A stretch of DNA of 64,000 bases from Nematopogon swammerdamellus (taxonomy: Eukaryota; Arthropoda; Insecta; Lepidoptera; Adelidae). The stretch lies in the NCBI GenBank assembly GCA_946902875.1, contig OX336355.1:18199347-18263346 (forward strand), read 5' to 3'. This document shows positions 1-10,975 of this stretch, piece by piece (positions within the stretch are counted from its first letter, which is position 1; each line of letters begins with the position of its first letter). The notes under the pieces were generated by a model that was not told the origin of the DNA, ran no database searches, and was given only the letters and a program-made list of their open reading frames with translations. The position numbers and the translations under genes were made by a program.

Positions 1-78
1 AAACTTTTTTTTTTTTTGTTAAGCAATGTTACGGTGTTGTTTTCACTTCTGCCGGCACTCCCGGAGTGCACCTGAGGC

Positions 79-470
79 TTTTTTTATGGAAACTGACACG
101 GTTGGCTACATAACCTACAACATCCGTAATGTCAGCTCATAACACCGGGTGAACTAGGTGCCATGTCAGTGCTTCCCTTCATTTCATGCCAGCTAAACTG
201 AACTGGATGGAAAACACGAACTATTTATTACATAGCCGTTTCAACCGACGACCGACGTTTCATTCAGTGCGGTGGTATCAACCCGGGCGGAATAAACCCT
301 ACCACCTACCTAGTAAGGTAAGAAGGGAAAAGACCTACAGTTTTACGTAGAATCCGAACCACCGTCATCCTCCAACGGTCGCGGGCGCGGTCACCCAACC
401 AAGTACTGTCCGCGCCCAGGTGTGCTTAACAACAGTCAACCGACCGCACCACTGAGCTACCGAGGCTAAC
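79..470 (-). mobile_element. SINE-A, full-length copy
   Basis: Nearly complete copy read on the minus strand. The head starts at 470 (GTTAGCCTCGGTAGCTCAG) with an A-box-like TAGCTCAGTGG. It is followed by a 5S rRNA-like stretch, with GTACTTGG and GGGTGACCGC visible in reverse near 385-415, a B-box-like GGTTCGGATTC, the shared core, and a 3' end CATAAAAA at 79-87. It transcribes as a pol III SINE would and codes for nothing. The 5S part is partly decayed. Confidence 0.85.
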
Positions 471-1237
471 AATATTTCCTTAGATCACACTTTATTTATA
501 AAATACTTAGAAATTCACACATATCCATTTGTTGCAAATTATATACCCCCACATACTTAAACATTAAAATGTAACACCTAAAGTAAATTATAAGTGCATT
601 TATGACCGTGCCTCTCGACTCGATACAAAAGTTATTAGGGTCGCCTAATCTACGGTACAGTTTTATGTAATATGTGTGATGATGAAGCAAAGCTAGTTCA
701 CACTTTTCTTCATATCGAAAAATACCTCAACTTTTCTCCGTTGCCGAATCACAAATAATTTTTTTGTTATTTTTTATATTTGATATAAACTATTTGTGAA
801 TGTTAGTTTAACTCAGAATGTTCACCGATTGAAACTTTCTCCGAAATCCGCACGCGCTCCAACTGCAAACTTTCGAATTTCGAATTCGCGGGCTCCAAAC
901 TCGGCGGTTGGATGCAAGGCGCGTGCTACACTAGCCACGTGACTCGAGACTCTTCCGCTCTTACCCTCCACTAAGCCTGGCCGACCCTCCACACGCACTG
1001 CATCTAGACACGGTTCACATTTTACGTAACATTTTCATGCCAATAGTGAGAGAATTTAACACCCGGTCCGTTCCGATGAGTTCATGACTCACGCACAAAC
1101 CATGAACTTTTATATTTTGAACCTATTGTGAAAAAAGTCATAATTTTAACAAAACCATTTTCAAGTTTATTTACGAAAATACTTTTCTTGGGCAACTAGT
1201 TAAATACACAAATACATATATTTATACGCATAGTATA
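471..1237. other. AT-rich unique spacer, no gene seen
   Basis: No open frame of substance and no recognised repeat. A short GC-richer island lies at about 840-1015 (CCGCACGCGCTCC, CCACGTGACTCGAG). It holds a CACGTG E-box but no clear TATA box or initiator, so I do not call a promoter. Confidence 0.5.
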
Positions 1238-1583
1238 TGTGGGTCCGATACTTAAAAAGAATAGACCCAATGTATCTCTCTCCGTGCATGTCGTAAAAGG
1301 CGACTAAGAGATAATAGGAGATAAACAAGATGACGTGCTAAAGGGCGACAGGTTAGACACCCCTCACCTTGGCATGGTTCTTCCATAGTCATGCAGCAAG
1401 GGGGTCTTCGACCTTCGTGCCTTACTTGCTGCTTGATAGTTATCTTATCCGAATCTCGATCCAAATATTATGCGAAACGTGGTGGTCGGTGTTTTGATGT
1501 AATTTACCAGAGTCCTTGCAGCACAACACCGTTTACTTAGCTTTCCTCGTTTGTCGGGATACAGCGTGTGGTATGTTATGATG
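1238..1583 (+). mobile_element. Element D, near full-length copy
   Basis: Starts with a decayed GTGGGTCC...GACCCA hairpin and TCGTAAAAGGCGACTAAG, runs through the CTTGCTGCTTGATAG segment and ends in GTGTGGTATGTTATG. The same layout recurs at 21.1, 24.6, 38.7, 41.7, 45.2, 47.6, 53.0 and 59.9 kb. Several copies share one sharp 5' end, so the unit is SINE-like and not a randomly truncated LINE. No protein is encoded. Confidence 0.75.
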
Positions 1584-2153
1584 GTACTAAAAATTATTTA
1601 CGCATTTACGAAGGTAGGTACGTGAATATTACTTTGATTAATGATGTTTAATTAATACATATTTATATAGATTTTTTCTAGATTTCATTTCAAAAATGTA
1701 TTAGAAAAAAATTAAGAAAAAACATTAATATACAACTACAAAAGAAAATAATTAATAGATACCTATTAATAACCCCAAACCTCATAACATAACTGTTTAT
1801 TTTTCTATATATTCCCCTATTTTAATCTTCGCCACTCCTCCACACATTACGTAAAACCTGAACGGACCCTTACTTATTATACCTAGCTATACTTATCGGA
1901 AGGGGATGTAACAGGTTGGGTACACCCAAACACACCCCCGCCCCCACGCGATCGGAAACTGGGCAATTACAACGACATGACGCCGAGCCGAGGTCAGAAG
2001 TCATTGTGAGGTATGGCAGTCATTGGAAAAGCTTAATGACAGTTTAAATTATATTTTGCAAAGTTGATCTGGAATTCATCCTACTCGAATGGAATCAGAC
2101 CTACACGAATTACGTAGTTTAGGAATACAGCTGTACAGCCTAAGTGGTTTAAG
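1584..2153. other. AT-rich spacer
   Basis: Low-complexity AT-rich sequence with a small C-rich patch at about 1922-1950. No gene, RNA or repeat boundary could be supported. Confidence 0.45.
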
Positions 2154-2537
2154 TGGCGGGTGGCCGAGTGGTTTGGGTGTCGGCTTCTCGTGCGAGAGGT
2201 CCGAGGTTCGAATCCGGTCGGCGTGTACCAATGAGTTTTTTTTTCAGACGAAAATTGTTTCGTGCATACCTACACCTGCTGCTTCATCGTTCGGAACTGG
2301 TGTAAAACTGTAGGTCCCTTCCTTTGTAGCCGACTGGGTTGATACCACCGTACTGGGTGTAAGATAGCCGCATAGCAGACTCGGTTGTGTTCTCCTCTAG
2401 CCTAGTCCAGTATAGCCAGGAATCCAGGGAAGTCTCCGGTATGGCACCTACCTTCTCGGAGGTTATATTAGCTGGTCGGAGCATGCGCTTTGGCCCCTCC
2501 GAATCAGCCACCCATACCGAATTACATTAAAAAAATT
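2154..2537 (+). mobile_element. SINE-B, near full-length
   Basis: tRNA-Ser/Leu-like head with A box TGGCCGAGTGG (about 2160) and B box GGTTCGAATCC (about 2204). Next come a T-run, the shared core (AAAACTGTAGGTCCCTTCC, GTTGATACCACCGTACTGG), then CTCAGCCACCC-type 3' sequence and a poly-A end. The head keeps both pol III boxes, but the body is non-coding and the copy belongs to a dispersed family, so it is a SINE and not a tRNA gene. Confidence 0.85.
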
Positions 2538-2974
2538 CAAGATTATAACCTACAGTGAGGGCAACACGAAATCTAACTAATACTATTTGTGTCACGAAAA
2601 TTGTTTCAAAAATGTCTCTTTTTTTTTCGAAAAAAAAAAATAAGGCCCGCCGCCGGCGCTGTAACAAAAGAAAATCAAGTAATAATATTGCACACCCAAC
2701 AACGAAAGAGGTATCGGAAGAAAATAATACGATACAAATGATATGACATTGTGTCACATAGCCGGAATATAATGCGGTAATATTGTGGAGCGGCTTGAAT
2801 AATAGATTACTTTGTCCCCTCCCCGATACCATCCGATACTGCTGTTCGATTATCTATTTATGTTTAGTAGGAAAAATCGCTAGACATTGCTAAATAACAT
2901 CTAGAGAATGGATAGGAGTACATTTCTCGGCTGGTAACCTAACTAGCCGAGTCTCGCATGAGAGTTCTAGTTGT

Positions 2975-3108
2975 GGCTGTAAGCTAAGATGTGGCTCTCA
3001 TACAAACCGAATTGTTCCGCGCGCCGAAATAAAGGTGCAGTAGCGGGCTTACTTACTTTCTTCTTTTTAAATACAAATTTCACGCGAGCGAAGCCGCGGG
3101 CAAAAGCT
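2975..3108 (+). mobile_element. Helitron-like 3' end fragment
   Basis: Carries AAACCGAATTGTTCCGCGCG and ends with a GC-rich hairpin (CGCGAGCGAAGCCGCG), a few bases, then CTAG followed by T. That is the 3' arrangement of Helitrons. A second copy of the same stretch lies at 33,405-33,772, interrupted by a SINE-B. No helicase coding is present. Confidence 0.5.
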
Positions 3109-3367
3109 AGTTAAGAATAACAATAAATTGTTCTGATTTTCACCTCCTAAAGGATCTCAATTTGTGCTTCGAGCACAAACGTTATACATTTTTTTAAATT
3201 CTAAATACCATTGTAGGGTACCTAACTAAAAGTACCAAGAAAAGCACATCGATCTCCCATCGCGCATCTCCCAGGAGCTCATTTAGAAGTAGTCATGTAG
3301 AAAGGTACCACTACGTTGTAGCATAAACCAAAATGAATGCAGCAAAAAAGACAAGCCCATATTTATT

Positions 3368-3640
3368 TTCGACCGTTGGAGGCTGACCGTGGTTCGAATT
3401 CCACATAACTGTAGGTATCATTCCTTCTTACCTTACTAGGTGGTAGGGTTTATCCCGCCTGGGTACCACCGTACTGATTAAAACGTCGTCGTCGGTCGAA
3501 ACGGCTATGTAAATAGTCGTCCAGTTCAGTGTAGCCGACATGAAATGAAGGGAAGCACTAGTTCATCCGGTGTTATGGGCTGACATCACGGATGTTTTAG
3601 GTGATGTAGACAACCGTGTCAGTTTCCATAAAAAAAATAA
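3368..3640 (+). mobile_element. SINE-A, 5'-truncated
   Basis: Begins inside the 5S/B-box boundary (CGACCGTTGGAGGCTGACCG), keeps GGTTCGAATTCC and the core, loses about 20 bp near the 'CACTGACATGGC' segment, and ends CCATAAAAAAAATAAG. Confidence 0.8.
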
Positions 3641-4410
3641 GTCTATTACATTTTATGTGCATTCAAATAGTAGATTTTTCTGCCCCTCTGAAATACGTGT
3701 TTTTGTTACATTGGCGCCCAACGTGGGGCAGCTGATTTTCTTTCATGAATTTGTTTATTGTTTTTAAATACATAAATATCTGATCATCCATGTCAACTTT
3801 ATTATTTTATGGTGTGAACACCGTTTTGTGTGCATTCATATTGTAACAAATAAATACCTAACCACGTTATCTCAAAATAAGTGTCTTGTAGATTGGTACC
3901 TTTCCACATAACAACGTCCACTTATGTTAATGTGCCATGCGGTCCACGCTAAGCAGTATGTAAATTAATATGTTTTCAATAACATTATGAGGCGCATCAG
4001 TATCTAGGTAAATATATTTCACCGGAGGCTTCCGCCGCCGCCGCCGCCGTCCTGTGCTGATACTGATCGACGCTTCACTTCTACCCATTCAGGTTTCAAA
4101 GGTCTTTTACCCAGAGCGTTTAGTGGAGATTTTTGTAAGAGTTTATGATTATCTTTATGAGAGAACGGAATACTTTCAAAAAGCAACTTTCTTAACTTTA
4201 AGTGCATTTGTATTTATTTGTATTTATTTTTTATTGTACAGCATTTTTCGATAAAATAAGGTACAAAAAGGTCGGCTGAATGCAGATCTGCATTATGTTA
4301 GAGCAAACCTTTGGGATGTGGTAAAAGTGTATAAGTGTCATACATAACATAAGACAGATACCGGTGAGTGTGTTCCTTGCTACATATAATCTCGTTTGCT
4401 AAATGTAACT
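3641..4410. other. AT-rich spacer with a CCG run
   Basis: No gene. A (CCG)n run of about six units sits at about 4029-4049 inside AT-rich DNA. The two opposite-strand open frames over it are short and show no similarity I recognise. Confidence 0.4.
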
Positions 4411-4640
4411 AAGGGCGAGGCCGAAGGTCGAGCTACGTTCATGTAAACAATAAACCTTCTCAAATAAAGTAAGTAATTAAGGGCGAGGCCGAAGCCCGAG
4501 GTACATTCAGGTGAATAATAAACCTTCTCGATGAAAGTAAGTAGCTGAGGGCGAGGCCGAAGGCCGAGCTGCGTTCAGGTAAACGATATTATATTCTATC
4601 GAAGAAAGGAAGTCATTAAGGGTTAGGCCCGAGCGCGGGA
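4411..4640. repeat. 68-bp tandem repeat, about 3 copies
   Basis: Copies start at 4411, 4479, 4547 and (degenerate) 4618, each opening with AAGGGCGAGGCCGAAG and carrying AATAAACCTTCTC. Spacing is 68, 68 and 71 bp. The GC-rich start alternates with an AT-rich half. Confidence 0.75.
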
Positions 4641-5399
4641 GAAGGTTTATCCTCTATCTGAACGAAAATTATGAACTTTCACCGATAGATAGCGATACGT
4701 GCGAGTGCCACTCGTAAAGTAGAATAACAATAAATAATAAAGACTCAAATAAAATAAAATAAATAAAAACCGACCATTGGAGAGATTGGTTACAGTGTTC
4801 CTGCTCGTCAGACACGCCACACCAACCTATTTCACATTCCACTACACCGCACCAATTATGCAAAGAACTCAACTATTACTAGGCTAGCTAGCACATAATT
4901 ATAACGAACATTTCAGCGACATTGATCCTTTTATACATACTAAGAACACATTCAAAAAAGATGTTATAAAAAATGTTTTGCTAAAAAGAAAACAGTAATC
5001 ATTATAAATAACCTATACTAAAAAAAAAAAAATTATTATATTTGAGTCTAAAATCATTTTAGTTATATTTCATTATCTTTATTTATTCAATTTATTTTGT
5101 ATACATTATTTATTTATTCTTCTTATTTTTTTGCTTTATTTTAAATACGAAATGTCAACTGTATTAATTTCTTTGTTTCACGGCACTGTGGTAAAAAAAT
5201 TTTTGTAAATGTCTATTAAACACGAGAAAATCTTTTACTGGTTTAGTAATTCATATGAAAAACCGCTGGCAACTTTATGTATGTAATATAAACTGTTGAT
5301 TTTCCAAATATATAAAATAAAAATAAAAATTATGGTGGTTATAACAACAAATAATAAAATATAGAAAAGGTCAAAAATTTATGAGGGACCACATACAAG
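4641..5399. other. AT-rich spacer, nothing recognised
   Basis: Long A/T runs and poor complexity; no coding, RNA or repeat signal. Confidence 0.4.
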
Positions 5400-5692
5400 A
5401 AATACGCGTACTGGGCAGGGGATGCACCCCTATACAATCGACCTACCTAGGATGCGCACCAACCGGTTCTGTAGGTCTTTTATTCACAGAAACGGGAAAA
5501 TGTGGAACGCACTCCCTGCTCATCTATTTCCTCCCAAGTACAACTTGGGGTTTTTCAAAAGGGGCGTGAAAAGGCTCCTGTCAGGCCGGTATGGCATTCG
5601 CAATCCCCGTGCATCACAGAATGTCCATGGGCATCGTAAGTCACCTACTCGTAAGTTAAACGATGCCACATGTCGCGCTTTCTATAAAAAAA
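5400..5692 (+). pseudogene. LINE-2 reverse transcriptase C-terminus and tail
   Basis: The frame from about 5422 reads HPYTIDLPRMRTNRFCRSF, then KMWNALPAHLFPP and a short tail. This is the typical end of a lepidopteran CR1/Jockey-group LINE. Related pieces lie at 29.3, 30.5, 42.7 and 63.8 kb. Only the last fifth or so of the protein is present, and it ends in the family 3' sequence (ATGTCGCGCTTTCTATAAAA). Confidence 0.75.
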
Positions 5693-5732
5693 AACTGTTT
5701 TTTTTTCAAGTACTTTTTTGTGGTGCGGAAAC

Positions 5733-5776
5733 CTAGGTGCGCTAGTCCGACTCGCACTTGGCCGGTTTTTTTATTC
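5733..5776 (+). mobile_element. Terminal fragment of the 'cgagtccgactcgcacttgg' repeat family
   Basis: The motif TAGTCCGACTCGCACTTGG plus CCGGTTTTTTT is the end of a dispersed repeat whose longer copies lie at about 22.6-23.0 kb and 62.5-62.9 kb. Another terminal scrap is at 20,537-20,572. Confidence 0.5.
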
Positions 5777-6102
5777 CAGCGCGGTCGCAGCATTTTGCCA
5801 CTATCTTCGTATCTATCTCTATCTCTCCCATCATTTCAATAGTGTCGGCTACTCAAAAACACCTCAACGTTCCAAGCCCAGAAACTCACGACGGAAGCCC
5901 CCGCCTCTATAAATCCTCATTAGGCCTCCGCCCCCCGCCGCTTTATGAGGCCGGGGGCTGCCGGGGTCCCGCGGCGACTGTAAAGGAGCACCCGAATTAC
6001 TTGTGCATTACCCACGTCTGTCTTCTTCAAGTTTTCCCTCTGTGGGGTGCACTGTGGCAGCGGAGTGAGAAGTGAGGCGGGGTCGCAAGCTGTGCGTTTT
6101 GA

Positions 6103-6250
6103 TTTTTTTTTATGCAATCCAATGTGGGTGGCTGTGCCGAGTGACCAATGGTACAGGCGGTCGACAGAGCCAAAAATACCACTCCTCGCGAAATCACACT
6201 CAGAGAGGCGCCGTGCCACCAGATTTGCGGACTGTTGCTAGGCCGTCTAA
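6103..6250 (-). mobile_element. LINE-1 3' tail
   Basis: On the minus strand this reads CCTAGCAACAGTCCGCAAAT, then a CTCTGTCGACCGC segment, and ends CAGCCACCCACATTGG plus an A-run. It matches the 3' ends of the copies at 48.7 and 50.4 kb. Non-coding. Confidence 0.7.
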
Positions 6251-6324
6251 TTAATTAATTGCTACAGATAGATTGAAAGCTGAAAATACACACAAAAAGA
6301 CGGGAATGATAGACGGATAGAAAA

Positions 6325-6435
6325 AACAATTATTGCTCGAAGAAATTTTTTATAGTAACAAGCACATTCGAACATTTACATGAGATGCAAAGGCGGACGT
6401 ATCCCTTGCAGATATTTCTTCCAGTGAACCTGTGG
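6325..6435 (-). mobile_element. Jockey-type LINE 3' tail fragment
   Basis: Reverse-strand match to the tails at 28.0 kb and 41.1 kb: GAAATNTCTNNAAGGGATA, a CGTCCGCCTTTGCA-like block, ATGTAAATG, then AGCAATAATTG. No coding part is left. Confidence 0.55.
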
Positions 6436-6754
6436 ATGCTTAAGAGTCGATTAATATAGTGGAATTTAAGTAAGTAGGTGGTAGCGGAAGAGTTGTGTGT
6501 GAGAATTTAAGATAACTAATTAATTTAACTTATTAATAAATAATACACGTAAGGACATGCTAGGTAAATAAAAGTCATGCTCGTGTAAATACACACAAAT
6601 TATTAAATATGTAAAATATAAATACAACAAAATATATACATACATACTTGTCCGCGTGGAAATCTGTCAGTACCACGAAAGCAAATTTTATGCAGAATAC
6701 GTCGAGCTATCCTATCTGTCACTTACGTCGCGTCATCGAATAATATGTTTATTA

Positions 6755-6945
6755 TAAAGGCACAAATTCCGTGACACACGGGTATACAGAGTTACGGTAG
6801 GCCATGTCATTTTCAACATGGCCTCCTAATTGCGACCATAGATAATATAATAATGCTACTGAAACGCCAAACTACTTCTTGGAACTAAATTTGACGTCAT
6901 TTCCATTTCTGGAATTCGCCCGTGTGTCACCCTTATAGCCACTCA
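6755..6945. mobile_element. Possible palindromic MITE
   Basis: GTGACACACGGG near the left end is mirrored by CCCGTGTGTCAC near the right end. A second internal hairpin GGCCATGT/ACATGGCC lies at 6800-6822. No target duplication was resolved. Confidence 0.35.
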
Positions 6946-7024
6946 TACAACCAGAAATCTAAGAGAATCTACGTCGAAGTGCGTCGCCTCTGTCGATCTC
7001 TGACGATCGACAAATCTTATCCAC

Positions 7025-7312
7025 ATTGATTTGTTTGAACCCCACCAAGTCGTATATTGGTTTGTTCGAACACCACCAAGTCTTATATTGATTTGTTCGA
7101 ACCCCACCAAGTCTTATATTGGTTTGTTCGAACCCCACCAATTCTTATATTAGTTTGTTGGAACCCCACCAATTCTTACATTGGTTTGTTCGAACCTCAC
7201 CAAATCTTATATTGGTTTTTTCGAACCCCACCAAGTCTTACATTGGTTTGTTCGAACCCCACCAAGTCTTATATTGGTTTGTTCGAACCCCACCAATTCT
7301 TACATTGGTTTC
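7025..7312. repeat. 31-bp minisatellite, about 9 copies
   Basis: Unit GTTCGAACCCCACCAAG plus TCTTATATTGGTTT (31 bp). On the minus strand every unit holds GGGGTTCGAAC, a close match to the pol III B box. Because 31 is not a multiple of three, open frames run through in several phases; they are not genes. The array abuts a tRNA-like head at 7300-7365. Confidence 0.9.
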
Positions 7313-7365
7313 AAACCTCTCGCAAGAGGAGCTGCCTTAACCACTGAGCCATAGGCTACGGAATA
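7300..7365 (-). mobile_element. tRNA-like SINE head next to the minisatellite
   Basis: On the minus strand: TAGCCTATGGCTCAGTGG (A-box TGGCTCAGTGG), GCAGCTCCTCTTGCGAGAGG, then a B-box-like GGTTTGAAACC running straight into the 31-bp repeats. The body of the element appears to be replaced by, or expanded into, the array. Confidence 0.5.
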
Positions 7366-7775
7366 ACGCAACTGGGTTATAAAAACGCCATTTCCTAGCA
7401 CCACCAGTGTAGCAGGCGAACTGAAGTGTATTAGTGAGTGTCCTCAAAAGTGTTGTACCGGCATACGGGCAGAGGCTTCGTGAATCTTTAAACCGAAATT
7501 CGTCTCCTACCCGCTACTTGTGCGTTCGCTAAAATAGGCGAGTTCTTTTGTACTAAATATGCAGGCTGACGAAAACACATTTTCGAGTTTGGATAAAAAT
7601 CAAATTAGTAAATACGCTGTTTATTTGTATTAAACGTATGCCGGAAAAGGTTAAAATTTTTTATATTTGTTTAAAAACAGTTTATCACCCATATTTGTAA
7701 GCGACAATTTTTTTTGCAATTCTACGAGTTCAGAATTCAGAACGAGAACGAGAACGAATTCAGAACGAGTTCAGT

Positions 7776-8462
7776 TCTTTATTTCTTCATTTCATTTCTT
7801 TATTTCTTTATTTCTTTATTTCTTTATTTCCTTATTTCTTTATTTCTTTATTTCTTTATTTCTTTATTTCTTTATTTCTTTATTTCTTTATTTCTTTATT
7901 TCTTTATTTCTTTATTTCTTTATTTCTTCATTTCTTCATTTCTTCATTTCTTCATTTCTTCATTTCTTCATTTCTTCATTTCTTCATTTCTTCATTTCTT
8001 CATTTCTTCATTTCTTCATTTCTTCATTTCTTCATTTCTTCATTTCTTCATTTCTTCATTTCTTCATTTCTTCATTTCTTCATTTCTTCATTTCTTCATT
8101 TCTTCATTTCTTCATTTCTTCATTTCTTCATTTCTTCATTTCTTCATTTCTTCATTTCTTCATTTCTTCATTTCTTCATTTCTTCATTTCTTCATTTCTT
8201 CATTTCTTCATTTCTTCATTTCTTCATTTCTTCATTTCTTCATTTCTTCTTTTCTTCATTTCTTCATTTCTTCATTTCTTCATTTCTTCATTTCTCCATT
8301 TCTTCATTTCTTCATTCCTTCATTTCTTCATTTCTTCATTTCTTCATTTTTTCATTTCTTCATTTCTTCATCTTCATTTCTTTATTTCTTCATTTCTTCA
8401 TTTCTTGATTTCTTCATTTCTTTATTTCTTTATTTCTTTATTTCTTTATTTCTTTATTTCGT
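7776..8462. repeat. 8-bp pyrimidine-rich satellite tract, about 85 units
   Basis: Two alternating octamers, CTTTATTT and CTTCATTT. The centre (about 7926-8370) is almost pure CTTCATTT, and both flanks are CTTTATTT. Sporadic variants (CTTCTTTT, CTCCATTT) sit near the right. Reading it gives FISSFLHF repeats, which are an artefact. The complementary strand is A/G-rich (AAATGAAG). Confidence 0.95.
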
Positions 8463-8968
8463 TCTTTCTATCTTTCTTAATTTGTTTTCCCTTATAACAA
8501 CCTACCACATTAAACAATTTTTGGTACGAAAAAGGAAAAGCCGGAAAGCGGAGGTTCAAACGAAATGGTTCCGAATCCGAAATGGGTCCCTGCCTGTCTA
8601 TATAAACTAAAAATACATCTTTAGAACACTCACTTCTGATAAGAAAGGTCGTTGACTACCCATAATCGATCTTCAAAATCGAAAAAAAAAATCCACGGCT
8701 AACACACTTTTAACAAGAGCGCACGGGCGCCCGGGGCAAAAGAACGCTTTGTGCAACTTTGACGAAATATTTTGTAATGTAACGTTGAATTTTGATAAAA
8801 TATTGTGGGAACATTATCGCTGCCAAAATTAACATCATTGAGCATTTTAGGGCCCCTTTTATCGTAATCGATAAATCAACACTGCATCACATTATATTTC
8901 GAACAAATATAATGTCATTCTATGGCGACACGTAAATCGAGAAATAACCTGTTGAAGTAAATTTGAAA
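8463..8968. other. Spacer, nothing recognised
   Basis: Mixed-composition DNA without gene or repeat signal. Confidence 0.4.
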
Positions 8969-9376
8969 GCGGCGGGTGGCCGAATGGTTTGGGCATCGGC
9001 TTCTCATGCGAGAGTTCCGAGGTTCGAATGCGGTCGGCGTGTACCAATGAGTTTTTTCTGACGAAAAAATTTACGTGCAACACCTACACCTGCTGGTTCA
9101 CCGTTCGGAACCGGTGTAAAACTGTAGGTAGTTCCCTTGCCCCTTACTAGGTGCTAGGCTCAAATTGTAGCCGACTGGATCGGTACCACCGTACTGGATG
9201 TAAGATGGCCGCATAGCAACCTCGGTTGTGTTCTCCTCTAGTCCAGTATAGCCAGCAATCCAGGGAAGTCTCCGGCTTGGCGCCTACCTTCTCGGAGGTG
9301 ATATTGGCTGGTCGGAGCATGTGCTTTGGCCCCTCCGATTCAGCCACCCATACCGGATTACATAAAAAAAAAAAAA
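8969..9376 (+). mobile_element. SINE-B, full-length copy
   Basis: A box TGGCCGAATGG, B box GGTTCGAATGC, core AAAACTGTAGG, TTACTAGGTG and GTACCACCGTACTGG. It ends CAGCCACCCATACCGG, ATTACAT and an A-run. It runs colinear with the copy at 14.9 kb. Confidence 0.9.
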
Positions 9377-9759
9377 TAATGCGTCGCTACGCGACGCGAC
9401 GCATCTTCTATAATATATTAACCCTAACCTAATGTTGAGGCGACGCATCACAGATTACTTAATTACTTCGTAACAGATAAATCACTCCATAGAAAATGTT
9501 CCTACCTTCGGGCTTTAATAGCCTACTGTTTCACATCGCCAATCGCTGCGTGCGAAAATGTACCTTAACGATCGGGTGTAAAGTGGTTATTGCTTTGCAG
9601 CTGCGCGCAGTTGCGTGGGCGAGCGTCTATGTATACTTCGCGCGGCTGACGAATTTCTACTAAAAAAGACCGCCGGCGGCCCGTCGGGCGGTAGGTAGTT
9701 AGCGCGCGCAAATACATAGAGTGCGTGAGGCCTGGACGCATGTCGTTTATATCGGGTCG

Positions 9760-9975
9760 TCGTATAAGTCGGGTATATTTTAAAGTGCCTGCGCGCGAAG
9801 TTCTGCATTTGAAAGTATACCCGACGCCAGCGCGATCAGTGATGTCACAAATGTTGGGTGAAGGTACATTTTAAAGGGCTTAATTATCAATTTCTGTGTT
9901 TGAAAATATACCCGATGCTAGCGCGGCCAGTGACGTCAGGAGCGCTGGGTAGAGGTATATTTTCCAAATAAGCCG
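9760..9975. repeat. Two tandem palindromic units
   Basis: The block TCGGGTATATTTTAAAG ... TTTGAAAGTATACCCGA is followed by GCCAGCGCGATCAGTGA. The same order then recurs once, with GAAAATATACCCGATGC and TAGCGCGGCCAGTGACGTC. The ends are inverted, so each unit could be a small MITE. The wider region 9540-9990 is rich in CG dinucleotides. Confidence 0.45.
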
Positions 9976-10249
9976 CGTCGCTTCGTCGCACTGCACAATA
10001 CTGCACATGCGCATTCCTAGTAGAGTCAATCATACCATATACATGCAACTACATAATATAAGTGCCGTGTCGGCGCAAACTTCTATTCATACATATCCTA
10101 CTGAACGCTTTTCTCCTCACTTAACACTCAAAAGATCCCCATTTACTGTACATTTCATTGCGATATTGAGTACCGGCAATTAGTCAGCCGTTATGGACTG
10201 CTGGAATGCACTACTCATGAACGTCAGAGGTAGGGAGGGACGTCGGACC

Positions 10250-10497
10250 TTTTTTTTTATGGAAACTGACACGGTTGCCTTCATCACCTACAACATCCGT
10301 GATGTCAGCCCATAACACCGGGTGAACTTGGTGCCACGTCAGTGCTTCCCTTCAGTGCTTCGTGCCGGCTACACTAAACTGGACGGAAAACACAAACGAT
10401 GTAGATAGCCGTTTCGACCGACCTTTCATTCAGTTCGGTGGTACCAACCCGGGCGGGTTAAACCCTACCACCTAGTAATATAAGAAGGGAGTCATCA
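10250..10497 (-). mobile_element. SINE-C or SINE-A young subtype, 5'-truncated
   Basis: Shares the diagnostic bases of the composite SINE-C copies on this strand (GGTGCCACGTCAGTGC, CCGACCTTTCATTCAG, CTAGTAATATAAGAAGGG). It stops before the D-type head, near 'GTCAT'. Confidence 0.75.
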
Positions 10498-10548
10498 CCT
10501 TCCCCGCGCCAGCGTAACACGATATTAGTAAAAACGTACCAATATCAT

Positions 10549-10710
10549 TCGTTACCACCCAATCAGAGCGCGATACCACCCGATACCACCCAATCAGAGC
10601 GCGCGCCGCCGTCCCCTCCGCTACCCGCGGAGCTCGGCGACGCTGGTTCTCATATAAGCATTGGACAGTCCGTCGTCCAACCTCTTCTATCGTTCTTGGC
10701 ACTACCGATA
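10549..10710 (+). promoter_or_regulatory. Possible promoter-like segment
   Basis: Two CCAATCAGAGCGCG motifs (about 10,557 and 10,597) precede a GC-rich stretch, a CATATAAGC TATA-like box at about 10,652, and a possible initiator near CAGTCCGTCG. No downstream open frame follows; LINE debris begins near 10,798. This could be a leftover transposon promoter. Confidence 0.25.
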
Positions 10711-10797
10711 GGCTTTTCCTATAGTAGCTTTCTTTGACAGTACCGTTACGAGTGTTTACGTTAATAGTGTCGGGAATTGTCGCCCTATAGGCGCACG

Positions 10798-10975
10798 TAC
10801 ATGGACCAGATCGGGCATGTGCTCAAAAATGATCGTGCGTGCGTAGTAACAGACGAGCGTGTATGAAGAACATTATGAGAGTGGTAGAGGCGGCAGAGGT
10901 GCGTCAGGATCGTGGCACGTGGAGATCCGTTGTCTCTGATTAGCCCATCGGGAAAAGGCGTGACTGTACTTAGGG
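10798..10975 (+). mobile_element. RTE-like LINE C-terminal scrap
   Basis: Matches the 3' part of the open frame at 58.1-58.6 kb: ATGGACCAGATCGGGCATG, GTGCTCAAAAA, AGAGGCGGCAGAGGTG and GATCGTGGCACGTGGAGATC. Reading frames are broken. Confidence 0.65.

Noticed and set aside
7667..8610. Two overlapping plus-strand frames of 276 and 298 codons rich in Phe/Ile/Ser
   Set aside because: They are translations of an 8-bp satellite; several frames are open at once and the sequence has no coding signal.
8969..9040. tRNA-Ser/Leu gene
   Set aside because: A and B boxes are present, but the same head occurs on many SINE-B copies with a common non-tRNA body and poly-A end.
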